The notes beneath the pieces were generated by a model, which was not told where the DNA came from, did not search any database, and worked only from the letters and a program-made list of their open reading frames with translations. Position numbers and translations under genes: made by a program. A stretch of DNA of 64,000 bases from Curtobacterium sp. VKM Ac-2922 (GTDB lineage: Bacteria; Actinomycetota; Actinomycetes; Actinomycetales; Microbacteriaceae), in NCBI RefSeq assembly GCF_022815645.1, contig NZ_JALGRO010000006.1, positions 62,001 through 126,000 of the forward strand, in the 5' to 3' direction. Shown one piece after another: positions 16,772-25,802 of this stretch (positions are counted from its first letter, which is position 1; each line of letters starts with the position of its first letter).

Positions 16772-17614
16772 CTACTCGCTGAACACCTGCCGGCCGACGA
16801 CGCCCAGCAGGTCGAGCTTCTGGGCGTCCTCGCTGCCCGCCGGCGCCGTGAAGAGCAGCAGGGCCTGCGCGAGGTTCGACGTCTGCAGCACCTGGCACTC
16901 CACGGTGATGCGCCCGAGCTCCGGGTGGACGAAGGTCTTGCGGTCCTCCCACCGGCTGCCCACCTCGTGCAGTGCCCAGAGCTGCCGGAACGCCGGACTG
17001 TGCGTCTCGAGGTCGGCGACGAGCGCCGACGCCCGTCGGTCCCCCGGACCCGCTGCCCCGACAGCCGCCCGGAGCGCCGCCACCTGGGCGCGCGCGAGCC
17101 GCTCGTGCTGCTCCGGCGCGTACCGGGCCGTCTCGGCGTCGGTCATGAACCAGCGCCACGGCTGGTAGCGCTCGTTGCCCGTCAGACCCACGGTGCTGCC
17201 GAGCAGGGCCGCGCCCAACGGGTTCTCGACCAGGGTCTCGCCGAGGTCGCTCACGACGATCGCGGGGGTGTCCTGCAGCCGGTCGAGCACGCGGAGGATC
17301 GCCGGGTCGACGTGGTCGCTCCGGTGCACGCGCACGGGGGCGTTGTGCCCGGCCAGGCGGAACAGGTGGTCGCGCTCGTCGAGGGTGCACCGGAGCGCCC
17401 GGGCCACGGCTGCGATCATCTGCTCGGACGGCTGTGGCCCGCGCTGCTGCTCCAGCCGCGTGTAGTAGTCGGCGGACATGCCCGCCAGTGCCGCGACCTC
17501 TTCGCGCCGCAGCCCAGGAGTGCGGCGGCGGGCACCGGGGCCGAGGCCGACGTCCTCGGGCCGCAGGAGCTCGCGGCGACGGCGGAGGAAGTCGGCGAGG
17601 GCAGGGCGGTCCAT
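16772..17614 (-). CDS. XRE-family regulator with MmyB-like ligand domain
   Basis: 280 residues. HTH at about residues 8-75 (RRRRELLRPEDVGL, GLRREEVAALAGMSADYYTRLEQQRG), then a PAS-like MmyB domain (100-270) with WRWFMTD and DRKTFVHPELGRITVECQVL. Family members bind a small hydrophobic ligand and usually regulate a divergent dehydrogenase gene, which matches the SDR gene at 17716. CAGACT (complement of 17621-17626) lies 6 bases before the ATG. It also stands 52 bases upstream of the ATP-grasp gene on the same strand. Confidence 0.9.
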   Translation of the reverse strand: MDRPALADFLRRRRELLRPEDVGLGPGARRRTPGLRREEVAALAGMSADYYTRLEQQRGPQPSEQMIAAVARALRCTLDERDHLFRLAGHNAPVRVHRSDHVDPAILRVLDRLQDTPAIVVSDLGETLVENPLGAALLGSTVGLTGNERYQPWRWFMTDAETARYAPEQHERLARAQVAALRAAVGAAGPGDRRASALVADLETHSPAFRQLWALHEVGSRWEDRKTFVHPELGRITVECQVLQTSNLAQALLLFTAPAGSEDAQKLDLLGVVGRQVFSE

Positions 17615-17715
17615 GGTCCCAGTCTGCGCGGGACGGTGCCGTGCAGCCAGGGATCGTCGGTCCCCCGATGACCGGGCTCTGGTTCGGGTCTCGGGTGTGC
17701 CGGATCGTCGATGCC

Positions 17716-18453
17716 ATGGACATCACGAACTCGACCGTCTTCATCTCCGGCGCGACCTCGGGCATCGGCCTGGGACTCGCGCTCCGCCTGCAGCAGGCCG
17801 GCAGCACCGTCGTCATCGGCGGACGCCGGCAGACGTTGCTGGACTCCCTGGCCACCGAGCACGGCTTCGCCACCGTGCAGATCGACGTCGACGACCCGGC
17901 ATCGATCACCGCAGCCGCCGCGACCGTCACCGCGGCGCACCCGTCCCTCGACACCCTCGTCACGATGTCGGGGATCATGCGGCAGGAAGACCTGCGGTCG
18001 TCGGCGCACCTGCCCGACGCCGAGGCCACGGTGACGACGAACTTCCTGGGCACCGTCCGGCTCGTCGATGCCTTCCTGCCGCACCTGCTCGAGCAGCCGG
18101 CGTCCACGGTGATGACGGTGTCGTCCGGGTTGGCCTTCACGCCGTTGACCCCGACGCCGACCTACAGCGCGATGAAGGCCGCCGTGCACTCGTACACGCT
18201 GTCGCTCCGGCAGCAGCTCACCGGCTCTCCCGTGTCGGTGCTCGAGCTCGTGCCGCCGGCCGTCGCCACCGACATCCAGGGCGAGGGGGTGGACTTCGGC
18301 GGGATGCCCCTGCAGGCGTACCTGGACGAGGTGACGGCGCTGTTGCAGGCCGGAGCGTCGCCGGAGGTCCTGGTGCAGAACGTGCTGCCGCTGCGGTGGT
18401 CGGAGCGGGACGGGACGCAGCAGCAGCTGATCGAGCGGCTGGCGGGGCACTGA
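17716..18453 (+). CDS. SDR-family oxidoreductase (DltE-like)
   Basis: 245-residue short-chain dehydrogenase. Nucleotide loop TSGIGLGLALRL (about residues 13-25), SSG with the catalytic serine near 141, and YSAMKAAVHS holding the Tyr-x-x-x-Lys catalytic pair near 154-158. The C-terminus is like DltE-annotated SDRs found next to MmyB regulators. NAD(P)H-dependent; substrate unknown. Start ATG 17716 is the second of two close ATGs and is the one in frame. The 101-bp divergent gap from the XRE gene probably carries its control sites, but no strong palindrome was seen. Confidence 0.87.
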   Translation: MDITNSTVFISGATSGIGLGLALRLQQAGSTVVIGGRRQTLLDSLATEHGFATVQIDVDDPASITAAAATVTAAHPSLDTLVTMSGIMRQEDLRSSAHLPDAEATVTTNFLGTVRLVDAFLPHLLEQPASTVMTVSSGLAFTPLTPTPTYSAMKAAVHSYTLSLRQQLTGSPVSVLELVPPAVATDIQGEGVDFGGMPLQAYLDEVTALLQAGASPEVLVQNVLPLRWSERDGTQQQLIERLAGH

Positions 18454-18465
18454 CGACGTGGTGCT

Positions 18466-19065
18466 TCACGTCCTCCGCCACGCGGGCGGACGGCGCGACC
18501 GACTCGCGCTGACCAGTCGTCGTGGGGTGTAGACGCGGAGCAGTGTCTCGTCGACCATCGCAAAGCGATCGTCCACCGTCGCGATGCCATCGGCGCCGGA
18601 CGCGACGACCAGACCTGCCTGCACGGCGTGTGCCGCCGACAGGCCGTGACGCTCCATGAAGTACCGGACGTCCTCCAGCAGGTTCGGGGCGTCGACGTGC
18701 ACGGTGTCCGCGCGCATCACGACCGCGTGCCAACGTCGCAGCAGGGCACCCGCCAGGTCACGCACGACCGGGACGGTGAAGCGCACGACCGCGTCCGTCG
18801 GCCGCGGCCGGACCTGCACTTCGAGCGCGGCGAGGTCGAATGCTGCTTGGTGGAGCTCGAGTTCGAACAGGTCGTTGTAGAACAGGGTGCGGCGCGCGCG
18901 GATGAGTCGTTCCAGGAACTCCGAGCACGCATCGTGGTCGGTGTCGGACTGCTCGAGCGCACTCACCACGAATCCTGTCTCGAGCACCACACCAGCCGGG
19001 AGCGCCGCGCAGTCCTCTGTGGGAACGACGCCGAGGTCGTCGGGGGTCCCGGTTCGCCGGACCAC
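18466..19065 (-). CDS. PIN-domain-like protein, possible toxin of a TA pair
   Basis: 199 residues, resembling VapC-type ribonucleases. Strand one is GVVLETGFVVSALEQSD (about residues 25-41), where the usual catalytic Asp is Glu. DLFELELHQAA (about 75) supplies the second acidic site. The C-terminal GIATVDDRFAMVDETLLRVYTP matches the last PIN strand. The region where D-A-L-H is normally found reads GLSAAHAVQAG, lacking that Asp. GTG 19065 begins one base after the stop of the 69-residue gene, the tight layout of toxin-antitoxin pairs. It could be an inactive or divergent PIN nuclease. Confidence 0.6.
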   Translation of the reverse strand: MVRRTGTPDDLGVVPTEDCAALPAGVVLETGFVVSALEQSDTDHDACSEFLERLIRARRTLFYNDLFELELHQAAFDLAALEVQVRPRPTDAVVRFTVPVVRDLAGALLRRWHAVVMRADTVHVDAPNLLEDVRYFMERHGLSAAHAVQAGLVVASGADGIATVDDRFAMVDETLLRVYTPRRLVSASRSRRPPAWRRT

Positions 19066-19066
19066 C

Positions 19067-19276
19067 TCACCGGTACCAGACGGGCCGAGGGCCTGACTGC
19101 GGTGGAACCGTGAACGTCGAACGGGCCAGGATCTCGCGCACCTGGTCGGCGCGGGCGTCCGGACTGCCGACGGGACGATGACGTGCGGCCTCGATCTGCT
19201 CCGCACTCAACAAGCGGATCGGGACCGCGTCGGAGTGGTGGTACCGCTCGTCGCGCTTGGGGCGGATCGTGCTCAT
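19067..19276 (-). CDS. Small hypothetical protein, possible antitoxin partner of the PIN protein
   Basis: 69 residues, not recognised. Charged N-terminal half (IRPKRDERYHH), a helical middle (LSAEQIEAARHRPVG, ADQVREILARS) and a C-terminal tail PPQSGPRPVWYR that could wrap a partner. No clear DNA-binding fold of the VapB, Phd or MazE type. Start ATG 19276 has AGGAG six bases upstream, and TACCGT (complement of 19312-19317) would give a leader of about 30 bases, unlike the leaderless neighbours. A longer version from 19303 lacks such a site. Confidence 0.6.
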   Translation of the reverse strand: MSTIRPKRDERYHHSDAVPIRLLSAEQIEAARHRPVGSPDARADQVREILARSTFTVPPQSGPRPVWYR

Positions 19277-19453
19277 GGGTGCTCCTGTCCTCGGTCGTTG
19301 CACGGTAGGTCTGGCGTGTCCAGCAGCGCAAGAAATCCGTGTGCAACATCCGAACGCGCGCCGAGCGTGATCGATCCGTGGACGGCCCGAACCGAATCGC
19401 GGTGCGGGGTCGGCCGCGTGGTGCCCGGTTGTTACCCGGCACCGGGCGGTCGA

Positions 19454-19543
19454 CCTCGCACGGGGCGGGAACCGCGCACGGGGCGCGAACCGCGCACGGG
19501 GCGGGAACCGCGCACGGTGCGCGAACCGCGCACGGGGCGGGAG
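19454..19543. repeat. Five 18-bp tandem repeats downstream of ksgA
   Basis: Units at 19454, 19472, 19490, 19508 and 19526 with consensus CCGCGCACGGGGCGGGAA. The first unit carries CCTCGCACG, linking it to the GTGCGAGGTT family. The whole 19277-19569 gap shows no other gene; the rest holds the promoter of the 69-residue gene. Confidence 0.8.
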
Positions 19544-19569
19544 CGGCGCGCGGAGCGCGGCGCGCTGCG

Positions 19570-20421
19570 CTACTCGGCGGCGGCGAGCACCGTTCGGCCC
19601 AGGCGGACGAAGTCGTCCGCGCTGAGTTCCTCGCCGCGGGCCGTGGGCGCGATGCCCGACGCCTCGAGCACCTGGGATGCGTGCGCGCTGCCCCCGAGCA
19701 CGCCGGAGAGCGCCTGACGGAGCATCTTCCGGCGCTGCTGGAACGCCGCGTCGACGAGCGCGAAGACCTGTGCCCGCAGGACCTCGTCACCCGGCGGGTC
19801 GTGTCGGACGAACCCGACCAGCACGCTGTCGACGTTCGGCACCGGCCAGAAGACCTGGCGGCTGACCTGCCCGGCGATGCGCCACGCGCCGTACCAGGCG
19901 GCCTTGACGCTCGGCGAGCCGTACACCTTGCTGCCCGGGTCGGCGGCCAGGCGGTACCCGACCTCGGCCTGCACCATGACGAGCGACCGCTCGATCGACG
20001 GGAACGTCGCCAGCAGGTGCAGCAGCACCGGGACCGAGATGTTGTACGGCAGGTTCGCGACCAGGTGCGTCGGCGCCGTCGGCAGGTCGTCCGCGCCGAC
20101 CTGCAGGGCGTCCTGGTGCACGACGGTCAACTGCGCCGCCGGCTGCATCGTGGCCACCGTCGCCGGCAACTGCGCCGCCAGACGGGCATCGATCTCGACT
20201 GCTGTGACGGCAGCGCCGGTCTCGGTGAGCCCGAGCGTCAGGGACCCCAGGCCCGGCCCGACCTCGAGCACACGAGAGTCGGCCGTCACGCCACCGGCTG
20301 CCACGATGCGCCGGACGGTGTTGGCGTCGTGCACGAAGTTCTGCCCGAGCTTCTTGGTGGGCGTGACGTCGAGCTGGGACGCCAGGGAGCGGATCTCCGC
20401 AGGACCGAGCAGCGCGCTCAC
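19570..20421 (-). CDS. ksgA: 16S rRNA dimethyladenosine transferase KsgA (RsmA)
   Basis: 283 residues. Methylates A1518 and A1519 of 16S rRNA late in 30S assembly. SAM loop [15 protein letters not shown] (about residues 48-62), acidic VEIDARLA, and the catalytic NLPYNIS motif near residue 117. [17 protein letters not shown] is the conserved N-terminal block. GTG 20421 overlaps the tatD stop (GTGA), so the longer upstream extension was rejected. It is third in a coupled metG-tatD-ksgA run on the minus strand. Confidence 0.97.
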   Translation of the reverse strand: MSALLGPAEIRSLASQLDVTPTKKLGQNFVHDANTVRRIVAAGGVTADSRVLEVGPGLGSLTLGLTETGAAVTAVEIDARLAAQLPATVATMQPAAQLTVVHQDALQVGADDLPTAPTHLVANLPYNISVPVLLHLLATFPSIERSLVMVQAEVGYRLAADPGSKVYGSPSVKAAWYGAWRIAGQVSRQVFWPVPNVDSVLVGFVRHDPPGDEVLRAQVFALVDAAFQQRRKMLRQALSGVLGGSAHASQVLEASGIAPTARGEELSADDFVRLGRTVLAAAE

Positions 20422-21332
20422 TGTTCGACCGTGACCGGTTCGGCGTCCCACGCGCCGTAGACCAGCTCGGTGTTCGACGCGATCTGCGCCGCGAGCATGG
20501 AGGCGTCGGTGCCGATGGTCTCAGCCATCGACCGAAGCGTGAGCGGGATCAGGTAGGGCGCGTTCGGCCGACCGCGGTACGGCGTCGGCGTGAGGTACGG
20601 CGCGTCGGTCTCGACCATGATCAGGTGCCGTGGCGCGGTGATCAGGGCATCGCGCAGGGACCGGGCGTTCTTGAACGTCACGGTGCCGGCGAACGACATG
20701 TACCAGCCGCGCTCGGCGCAGAGCCGCGCCAGGTCACGGCCGCCGGAGAAGCAGTGGAACACCGTCTTCTCGGGGGCACCGACACGGTCGAGCACCTGCA
20801 CCACGGCATCGTGGGCATCACGGTCGTGGATGGTCAGCGCCAGGTCGTACTGCTTGGCGATGCGGATGTGCTCTTCGAACGACCGGATCTGGGCGTCACG
20901 GCCGTCCTCGGCGGTGCGGAAGAAGTCGAGCCCGGTCTCGCCGACGGCCCGGACCCGGGGCAGCGCCGCGAGCGCTTCGATTCCCGCCAGGTGCTCGTCG
21001 AGCAGCCCGGCGGCCTCGAGCGCCGGCGCCTCGTTCGGGTGCAGGGCCACGGCGGCGAGCACGCGTGGTTCGCGTCCGGCGATCGACGCGGACCACTGGG
21101 ACGTGGCCAGGTCGGTGCCGACCTGCACGACCCCGCGCACACCGACGCTCGACGCACGGTCGAGGTGCTCACGCCAGTCGAGCGCACCGTCGGGACCGCC
21201 GTCGGCGATCTCCATGTGGGTGTGGTTGTCGTAGACGGGCACGACGAGGGCCTGGGGCAGCGGTGGGTAGCTGCGGTCGCGCTCGGACCCGTCGGCGCCG
21301 TCGCCCCGGGAGCGCAGGTGCGCGTCGGTCAC
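20418..21332 (-). CDS. tatD: TatD-family metal-dependent hydrolase
   Basis: 304 residues. Metallo-dependent TIM barrel: metal histidines in [12 protein letters not shown] (about residue 36), the GETGLDFFR motif near 128, HDRDAH near 168, FHCFSGG near 190 and [10 protein letters not shown] near 240. Relatives are DNases that trim DNA or D-aminoacyl hydrolases. Start GTG 21332 overlaps the metG stop and gives a 30-residue polar extension before the barrel. The metG-tatD-ksgA order is common in Actinobacteria. Confidence 0.93.
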   Translation of the reverse strand: MTDAHLRSRGDGADGSERDRSYPPLPQALVVPVYDNHTHMEIADGGPDGALDWREHLDRASSVGVRGVVQVGTDLATSQWSASIAGREPRVLAAVALHPNEAPALEAAGLLDEHLAGIEALAALPRVRAVGETGLDFFRTAEDGRDAQIRSFEEHIRIAKQYDLALTIHDRDAHDAVVQVLDRVGAPEKTVFHCFSGGRDLARLCAERGWYMSFAGTVTFKNARSLRDALITAPRHLIMVETDAPYLTPTPYRGRPNAPYLIPLTLRSMAETIGTDASMLAAQIASNTELVYGAWDAEPVTVEQ

Positions 21333-22906
21333 GCTGCGCCCTGCTCCGCCTGCTCGATGCGCGGGAACAGCCCGGACTCGAGCTGCGTCACACGCTCGGC
21401 CCCCTGCCACTCCCAGGCACGGTCGACGCGCTGCTCGGCAATCGACCCGCCCGCTCCGATGGCCGCCCAGAGCTTCGCGGTGGCCTTCGGCATGACCGGC
21501 GAGACCAGCACCGCGACCGTTCCCAGCCCCCGGAGTGCCGTCGTCAGGACCGTGCCGAGCCGCTCGCGCTGAACGTCGTCCTTGGCGAGGGCCCAGGGCT
21601 GCTGCTCGGTGATGTACCCGTTGAGGGCGTCGACGAGCTCCCACGTGGTGACGATGGCGTCCTGCGGTGCGAACGCGGCGATGGCGGCATCGGCGCGCTC
21701 GGTGACGCTGCGCGCCAGGTCGTCGATCGCCTGGTCGGAGTCGGACAGGGCACCGCGGTCGGGCACCGCGCCACCGAAGTACTTGTCGATCATCGTCAGC
21801 AGTCGGGACGCCAGGTTGCCGAAGCCGTTGGCGAGCTCGGCCTGGTAGCGCGCCGAGATGTCCTCCCAGCTGAAGTTGCCGTCCTGCCCGAAGGTGATGG
21901 CCCGCAGGAAGTAGTAGCGGAACGCGTCGGACCCGAACGTGTCGGTGATCTCGGACGGGGCGATGCCCGTGAGCTTCGACTTGGACATCTTCTCGCCACC
22001 GACCAGCAGCCAGCCGTGGCCGAACACCCGCTCGGGCACGGGCAGCCCCGCCGCCATCAGCATGGCGGGCCAGATCACCGCGTGGAACCGGGCGATGTCC
22101 TTGCCGACGATGTGCACGCTGGGCCACAGGCGCTGGAAGGCCTCGTCGTCGTCGGTGCCGTAGCCCAGCGCCGTGACGTAGTTGAGCAGCGCGTCGAACC
22201 ACACGTACAGCACGTGGTCGTGGTCCCAGGGGATCGTGATGCCCCAGTCGAAGCTCGAGCGCGAGATCGACAGGTCGCGCAGGCCCTGCTTGACGAACGA
22301 GATGATCTCGTTGCGCACGCTGTCCGGCTGGATGAACTGCGGGTTCGACTCGTACAGGTCGAGCAGGCGCTGCTCGAAGTCGGACATCCGGAAGAAGTAG
22401 TTGCGCTCGGACAGGACCTCGACCGGGATCGAGTGGATCGCACAGACCTGCTGGCCCTCGTACGGACCGGTGCCCGCGACCAGGTCGCTCGGCTGCTTGT
22501 ACTCTTCGCAGCCGACGCAGTAGAAGCCCTCGAACTCGCCGGCGTAGATGTAGCCGTCGTCGTACAGCTTCTGCAGGAAGGCCGTCACGCCGCGCTCGTG
22601 GCGTTCGTCGGTGGTGCGGATGAAGTCGTCGTTGGCGACGTCGACCGTGTCGAGCAGCGGCTTCCACGCGTCCGTGACGAGCCGGTCGGCCCACTCCTGC
22701 GGGGAGACGTCGTTCGCGGATGCCGTGCGCAGGATCTTCTGGCCGTGCTCGTCGGTGCCGGTCAGCAGCCATGTGTCGTCACCGCGCTGCCGGTGCCAGC
22801 GCGCGAGGACGTCCGCGGCGACCTCGGTGTAGGCGTGCCCGATGTGGGGCACGTCGTTCACGTAGAAGATCGGCGTGGTGATGCTGAACGAGGACCCGTC
22901 GGACAT
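21329..22906 (-). CDS. metG: Methionyl-tRNA synthetase MetG
   Basis: 525-residue class I synthetase. HIGH-type motif PHIGHAYTEVAADVLARWH at about residues 18-36 and the KMSKS loop EKMSKSKLTG near residue 300. The zinc-finger insertion is reduced to a single CVGCEEY pair near residue 130, as in one-knuckle enzymes. No C-terminal EMAPII domain. The upstream ATG at 22915 overlaps the promoter hexamer TAGGAT (complement of 22914-22919), so the start is placed at 22906, 7 bases after the hexamer. Confidence 0.96.
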   Translation of the reverse strand: MSDGSSFSITTPIFYVNDVPHIGHAYTEVAADVLARWHRQRGDDTWLLTGTDEHGQKILRTASANDVSPQEWADRLVTDAWKPLLDTVDVANDDFIRTTDERHERGVTAFLQKLYDDGYIYAGEFEGFYCVGCEEYKQPSDLVAGTGPYEGQQVCAIHSIPVEVLSERNYFFRMSDFEQRLLDLYESNPQFIQPDSVRNEIISFVKQGLRDLSISRSSFDWGITIPWDHDHVLYVWFDALLNYVTALGYGTDDDEAFQRLWPSVHIVGKDIARFHAVIWPAMLMAAGLPVPERVFGHGWLLVGGEKMSKSKLTGIAPSEITDTFGSDAFRYYFLRAITFGQDGNFSWEDISARYQAELANGFGNLASRLLTMIDKYFGGAVPDRGALSDSDQAIDDLARSVTERADAAIAAFAPQDAIVTTWELVDALNGYITEQQPWALAKDDVQRERLGTVLTTALRGLGTVAVLVSPVMPKATAKLWAAIGAGGSIAEQRVDRAWEWQGAERVTQLESGLFPRIEQAEQGAA

Positions 22907-22913
22907 GCGGACC

Positions 22914-22919
22914 ATCCTA
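22914..22919 (-). promoter_or_regulatory. Putative leaderless promoter of metG
   Basis: TAGGAT on the minus strand, 7 bases before ATG 22906. It overlaps the alternative ATG at 22915 and so rules that start out. Confidence 0.55.
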
Positions 22920-22970
22920 CGGGCGCGGCGTCCCTCGATGACGCGCCCTGCGGTGGCCTGTGGAGAACCC

Positions 22971-23012
22971 GGACAGGAGGCCCGTGGCGGGCCGGCACCG
23001 GGCCTCCCGTCC
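22971..23012. repeat. Dispersed CGGACGGGAGGC inverted-repeat element, copy 2
   Basis: Arms 22971-22984 and 22999-23012 pair at 13 of 14 positions. It lies between the rsmI stop and the metG promoter, where it could end rsmI transcription. No T-run follows it. Confidence 0.75.
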
Positions 23013-23026
23013 GATGCGCGGTCGAC

Positions 23027-23848
23027 TCAGCGCGCGGCGAGCGCGCCCTCGTACAGGTCCCGCTTGGACAGCCCGGTCGCGTCGGCGACCGCGGCCGAGG
23101 CCTCTTTCATGCGGGTCCCGGCGGCGACGCGCTCGAGCACCAGGCGGACGCCGTCCTCGAGCGAGACCTCGTCGAGGGACCCCGAGGCGCCCGCGACGAC
23201 GATGCAGATCTCACCCCTGACCCCCTCGGCAGCCCACGCGGCGAGCTCGTCCAGCGGCCCGCGGCGCACCTCTTCGTAGAGCTTCGTGAGCTCGCGGCAC
23301 ACCGCTGCGCGTCGCGAGGACCCGAACCCGGCGGCCATGTCGGTCAGCGTGTCCGCCAGGCGGTGCGGCGACTCGAAGAACACCATCGTCCGCTGCTCCC
23401 CCGCGAGCGCCTCGAACACCCGGCGCCGCTCGCCGGCCTTGCGGGTCGGGAACCCCTCGAAGGTGAAGCGGTCGGTCGGCAGGCCCGACACGGCGAGCGC
23501 CATGAGCACGGCCGAGGGGCCGGGCAGCGCGGTGACCGTCACTCCGGCGGCAGCGGCGGCCTCGACCAGGGGGAAGCCCGGGTCGCTGATCGCCGGCATG
23601 CCCGCGTCGGTCAGGACCACGACGTCCTCGTCGCGCGCCATCTCGACGACCTCGGCAGCGCGCGCCCGCTCGTTGTGCTCGTGCAGGGCGATGAGCCGCG
23701 GGCGGTTCTCGATCCCCAGCGCGCGCATCAGGTGGATGGCGGTCCTGGTGTCCTCCGCCGCCACGACGGTCGCGTTGGACAGGGTCTCGACGAGTCGGCG
23801 CGACGCGTCGCCGAGGTTGCCGATGGGGGTTGCTGCGAGGACGATCAC
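23027..23848 (-). CDS. rsmI: 16S rRNA 2'-O-methyltransferase RsmI
   Basis: 273 residues of the tetrapyrrole-methylase fold. Methylates the 2'-O of C1402 in 16S rRNA. Signature N-terminus VLAATPIGNLGDAS, then AEDTRTAIHLM, LTDAGMPAISDPGFPLV, ALPGPSAVLMAL and FFESPHRL, with a short helical C-terminal domain. Start GTG 23848 removes an unconserved upstream extension. It is divergent from the protein mannosyltransferase gene, an arrangement shared by many Actinobacteria. Confidence 0.96.
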   Translation of the reverse strand: MIVLAATPIGNLGDASRRLVETLSNATVVAAEDTRTAIHLMRALGIENRPRLIALHEHNERARAAEVVEMARDEDVVVLTDAGMPAISDPGFPLVEAAAAAGVTVTALPGPSAVLMALAVSGLPTDRFTFEGFPTRKAGERRRVFEALAGEQRTMVFFESPHRLADTLTDMAAGFGSSRRAAVCRELTKLYEEVRRGPLDELAAWAAEGVRGEICIVVAGASGSLDEVSLEDGVRLVLERVAAGTRMKEASAAVADATGLSKRDLYEGALAAR

Positions 23849-23888
23849 GTCCCCATTGTGGTCGCAGCCAGTCCTTGCGTGACATCCG

Positions 23889-23894
23889 TAGGAT
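23889..23894 (+). promoter_or_regulatory. Putative leaderless promoter of the PMT gene
   Basis: TAGGAT, 7 bases before ATG 23902, which fixes the start and removes 24 upstream codons. Confidence 0.55.
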
Positions 23895-23901
23895 GCTCGG
23901 G

Positions 23902-25533
23902 ATGACCACGGACCTCGCCGAGACGCTCGACAGCGCGCCCGCTGTGCCCCGCGGGTCCCGGCTCGACGACTGGTGGGCACGGGTGCTGTCGGTGCCGTGG
24001 CGCTTCGCCGCCTGGCGGTGGGGCGGACCGATCGCCGTCACCGTCCTCGGTGCCCTGCTGCGGCTGATCGACCTGGGCCGCCCGCACGCGCTGGTGTTCG
24101 ACGAGACCTACTACGTCAAGGACGGCTGGTCCATCGTCCACCTGGGCTACGAGGGCACCTGGCCGGCGAATCCGACCGATCAGACGAGCCCCACGACCGA
24201 CCAGCGCTTCACATCGGGTCAGACCGACATCTTCACGAGCGCGGCCGAGTTCATCGCGCACCCCCCGCTCGGCAAGTACCTGATCGGCCTCGGGATGCTG
24301 CTGTTCGGGCCCGACAACGCCTTCGGCTGGCGCTTCGCGGTCGCGGTGCTCGGGATCGCGACGGTGTTCCTGGTCGCCGTGATCGCCCGGTCGCTGTTCC
24401 GGTCGACGCTCATCGGCACGCTCGCGGGCGGGTTCATGGCGATCGACGGGCAGGCGATCGTGATGTCCCGCGTCACGCTGCTGGACGGCATCGTCACGTT
24501 CTTCGTGCTGCTCGGGTTCGGCGCGCTGCTGCTCGACCGGCGGTGGACGTCACGTCGGCTGGACGCGTGGGTCGCAGCTCGTGCGGCAGCCGGGCGGGCG
24601 ACACTGTGGGGACCGGTGCTGTGGTGGCGGCCCTGGCTGGTCGCGATGGGGCTCGCGATGGGCCTGGCGACCAGCACGAAGTGGTCCGGCATGTACTTCC
24701 TGGCGTTCTTCGCCGTGTACTCCGTCCTGAGCGACATGATGCTGCGCAAGCGGGCCGGCATCGAGTTCTGGTCGTCGAGCGCGTTCCTGCAGCAAGCTCC
24801 CGTGACGTTCCTGCTCACCGTGCCGGTCGCCGCGATCACGTACGTGGCCTCGTGGACCGGCTGGTTCGTGTCGAAGGACGGCTGGGACCGTGACTGGATC
24901 GCCTCGGGCGGGCAGCGCTGGACCGGGGTGCTGGCCTGGGTGCCGGACAGCCTGCAGAACTGGTGGCACTACCAGTCCGAGATCTACGGCTTCAACATCG
25001 GTCTGCACACGCCGCACTCGTACCAGGCGAACCCGCTGCTGTGGCTGTTCATGCAGCGGCCGACGTCGATGTACTACGTCGGCACGAACGCCGGGCAGGA
25101 CGGCTGCGCGGTCGACCGCTGCGGTGCGGCGATCACCGGCATCGCGAACCCGTTCATCTGGTACCCGGCCGTGGCCGCCGTGGTCGCGTTGCTGGTGCTC
25201 TTCGTCACCCGACGCAAGTGGGAGTACGGCTTCGTCGTGATGGGCGTGGCCGCGGGGTACCTGCCGTGGCTGCTGTACGTCAACCGGACGGTCTTCCAGT
25301 TCTACACGATCGCCTTCGAGCCCTTCATGGTGATGGCCCTGGCGGTCGCCGTCGGGTTGCTGCTCGGCTCGCGCGAGGATCCGCGGCCCCGTCGCACGCG
25401 GGCGATCGTCTGGATCGGGGCGTACCTGGTCGTGGTCGTGCTGGCCTCGGCGTACTGGTACCCGATGTGGTCGGCGATGCAGGTGCCGTGGGACTTCATC
25501 CGGTCGCACTACTGGCTGCCGAGCTGGTTGTAG
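23902..25533 (+). CDS. Dolichyl/polyprenyl-phosphate-mannose-protein mannosyltransferase
   Basis: 543 residues, GT39 family, about 10-11 membrane helices. The first loop holds HALVFDETYYVKDGWS with the conserved Asp-Glu pair. AHPPLGKYLI and the SRVTLLDGIVTFF helix are also typical, as is the large outer loop near residues 300-400 with GFNIGLHTPHSYQANPLLW. It transfers mannose from polyprenyl phosphate to exported proteins. Start ATG 23902 follows TAGGAT by 7 bases. The stop is followed directly by the 130-bp tandem repeat. Confidence 0.93.
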   Translation: MTTDLAETLDSAPAVPRGSRLDDWWARVLSVPWRFAAWRWGGPIAVTVLGALLRLIDLGRPHALVFDETYYVKDGWSIVHLGYEGTWPANPTDQTSPTTDQRFTSGQTDIFTSAAEFIAHPPLGKYLIGLGMLLFGPDNAFGWRFAVAVLGIATVFLVAVIARSLFRSTLIGTLAGGFMAIDGQAIVMSRVTLLDGIVTFFVLLGFGALLLDRRWTSRRLDAWVAARAAAGRATLWGPVLWWRPWLVAMGLAMGLATSTKWSGMYFLAFFAVYSVLSDMMLRKRAGIEFWSSSAFLQQAPVTFLLTVPVAAITYVASWTGWFVSKDGWDRDWIASGGQRWTGVLAWVPDSLQNWWHYQSEIYGFNIGLHTPHSYQANPLLWLFMQRPTSMYYVGTNAGQDGCAVDRCGAAITGIANPFIWYPAVAAVVALLVLFVTRRKWEYGFVVMGVAAGYLPWLLYVNRTVFQFYTIAFEPFMVMALAVAVGLLLGSREDPRPRRTRAIVWIGAYLVVVVLASAYWYPMWSAMQVPWDFIRSHYWLPSWL

Positions 25534-25540
25534 CGCGAGC

Positions 25541-25800
25541 TCGCTCGGTTCCGCCGAGTGGTCACGACACCCCGCTCAGTTCCGCCGACTGGTCACGAAC
25601 TGTCGGTCCGAGGCCGTCGTGACGACGGTTCGTGACCGATGGACGGACGTGAGCGGTGCGTCGTGACCGGTCGCTCGGTTCCCCCGAGTGGTCACGACAC
25701 CCCGCTCAGTTCCGCCGACTGGTCACGAACTGTCGGTCCAAGGCCGTCGTGACGACGGTTCGTGACCGATGGACGGACGTGAGCGGTGCGTCGTGACCGG
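25541..25800. repeat. Tandem duplication of a 130-bp intergenic element
   Basis: Copy 1 is 25541-25670 and copy 2 is 25671-25800; they differ at only about two bases. Each contains several GGTCACGA words and the inverted pair GGTCACGAAC / GTTCGTGACC, so each copy can fold into a stem. No convincing gene was seen. It fills most of the 359-bp gap between the convergent PMT and TetR genes. Confidence 0.85.
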
Positions 25801-25802
25801 TC

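Noticed and set aside
19454-19543. CRISPR-like array
   Set aside because: Units follow each other without spacers, and no cas genes are present.
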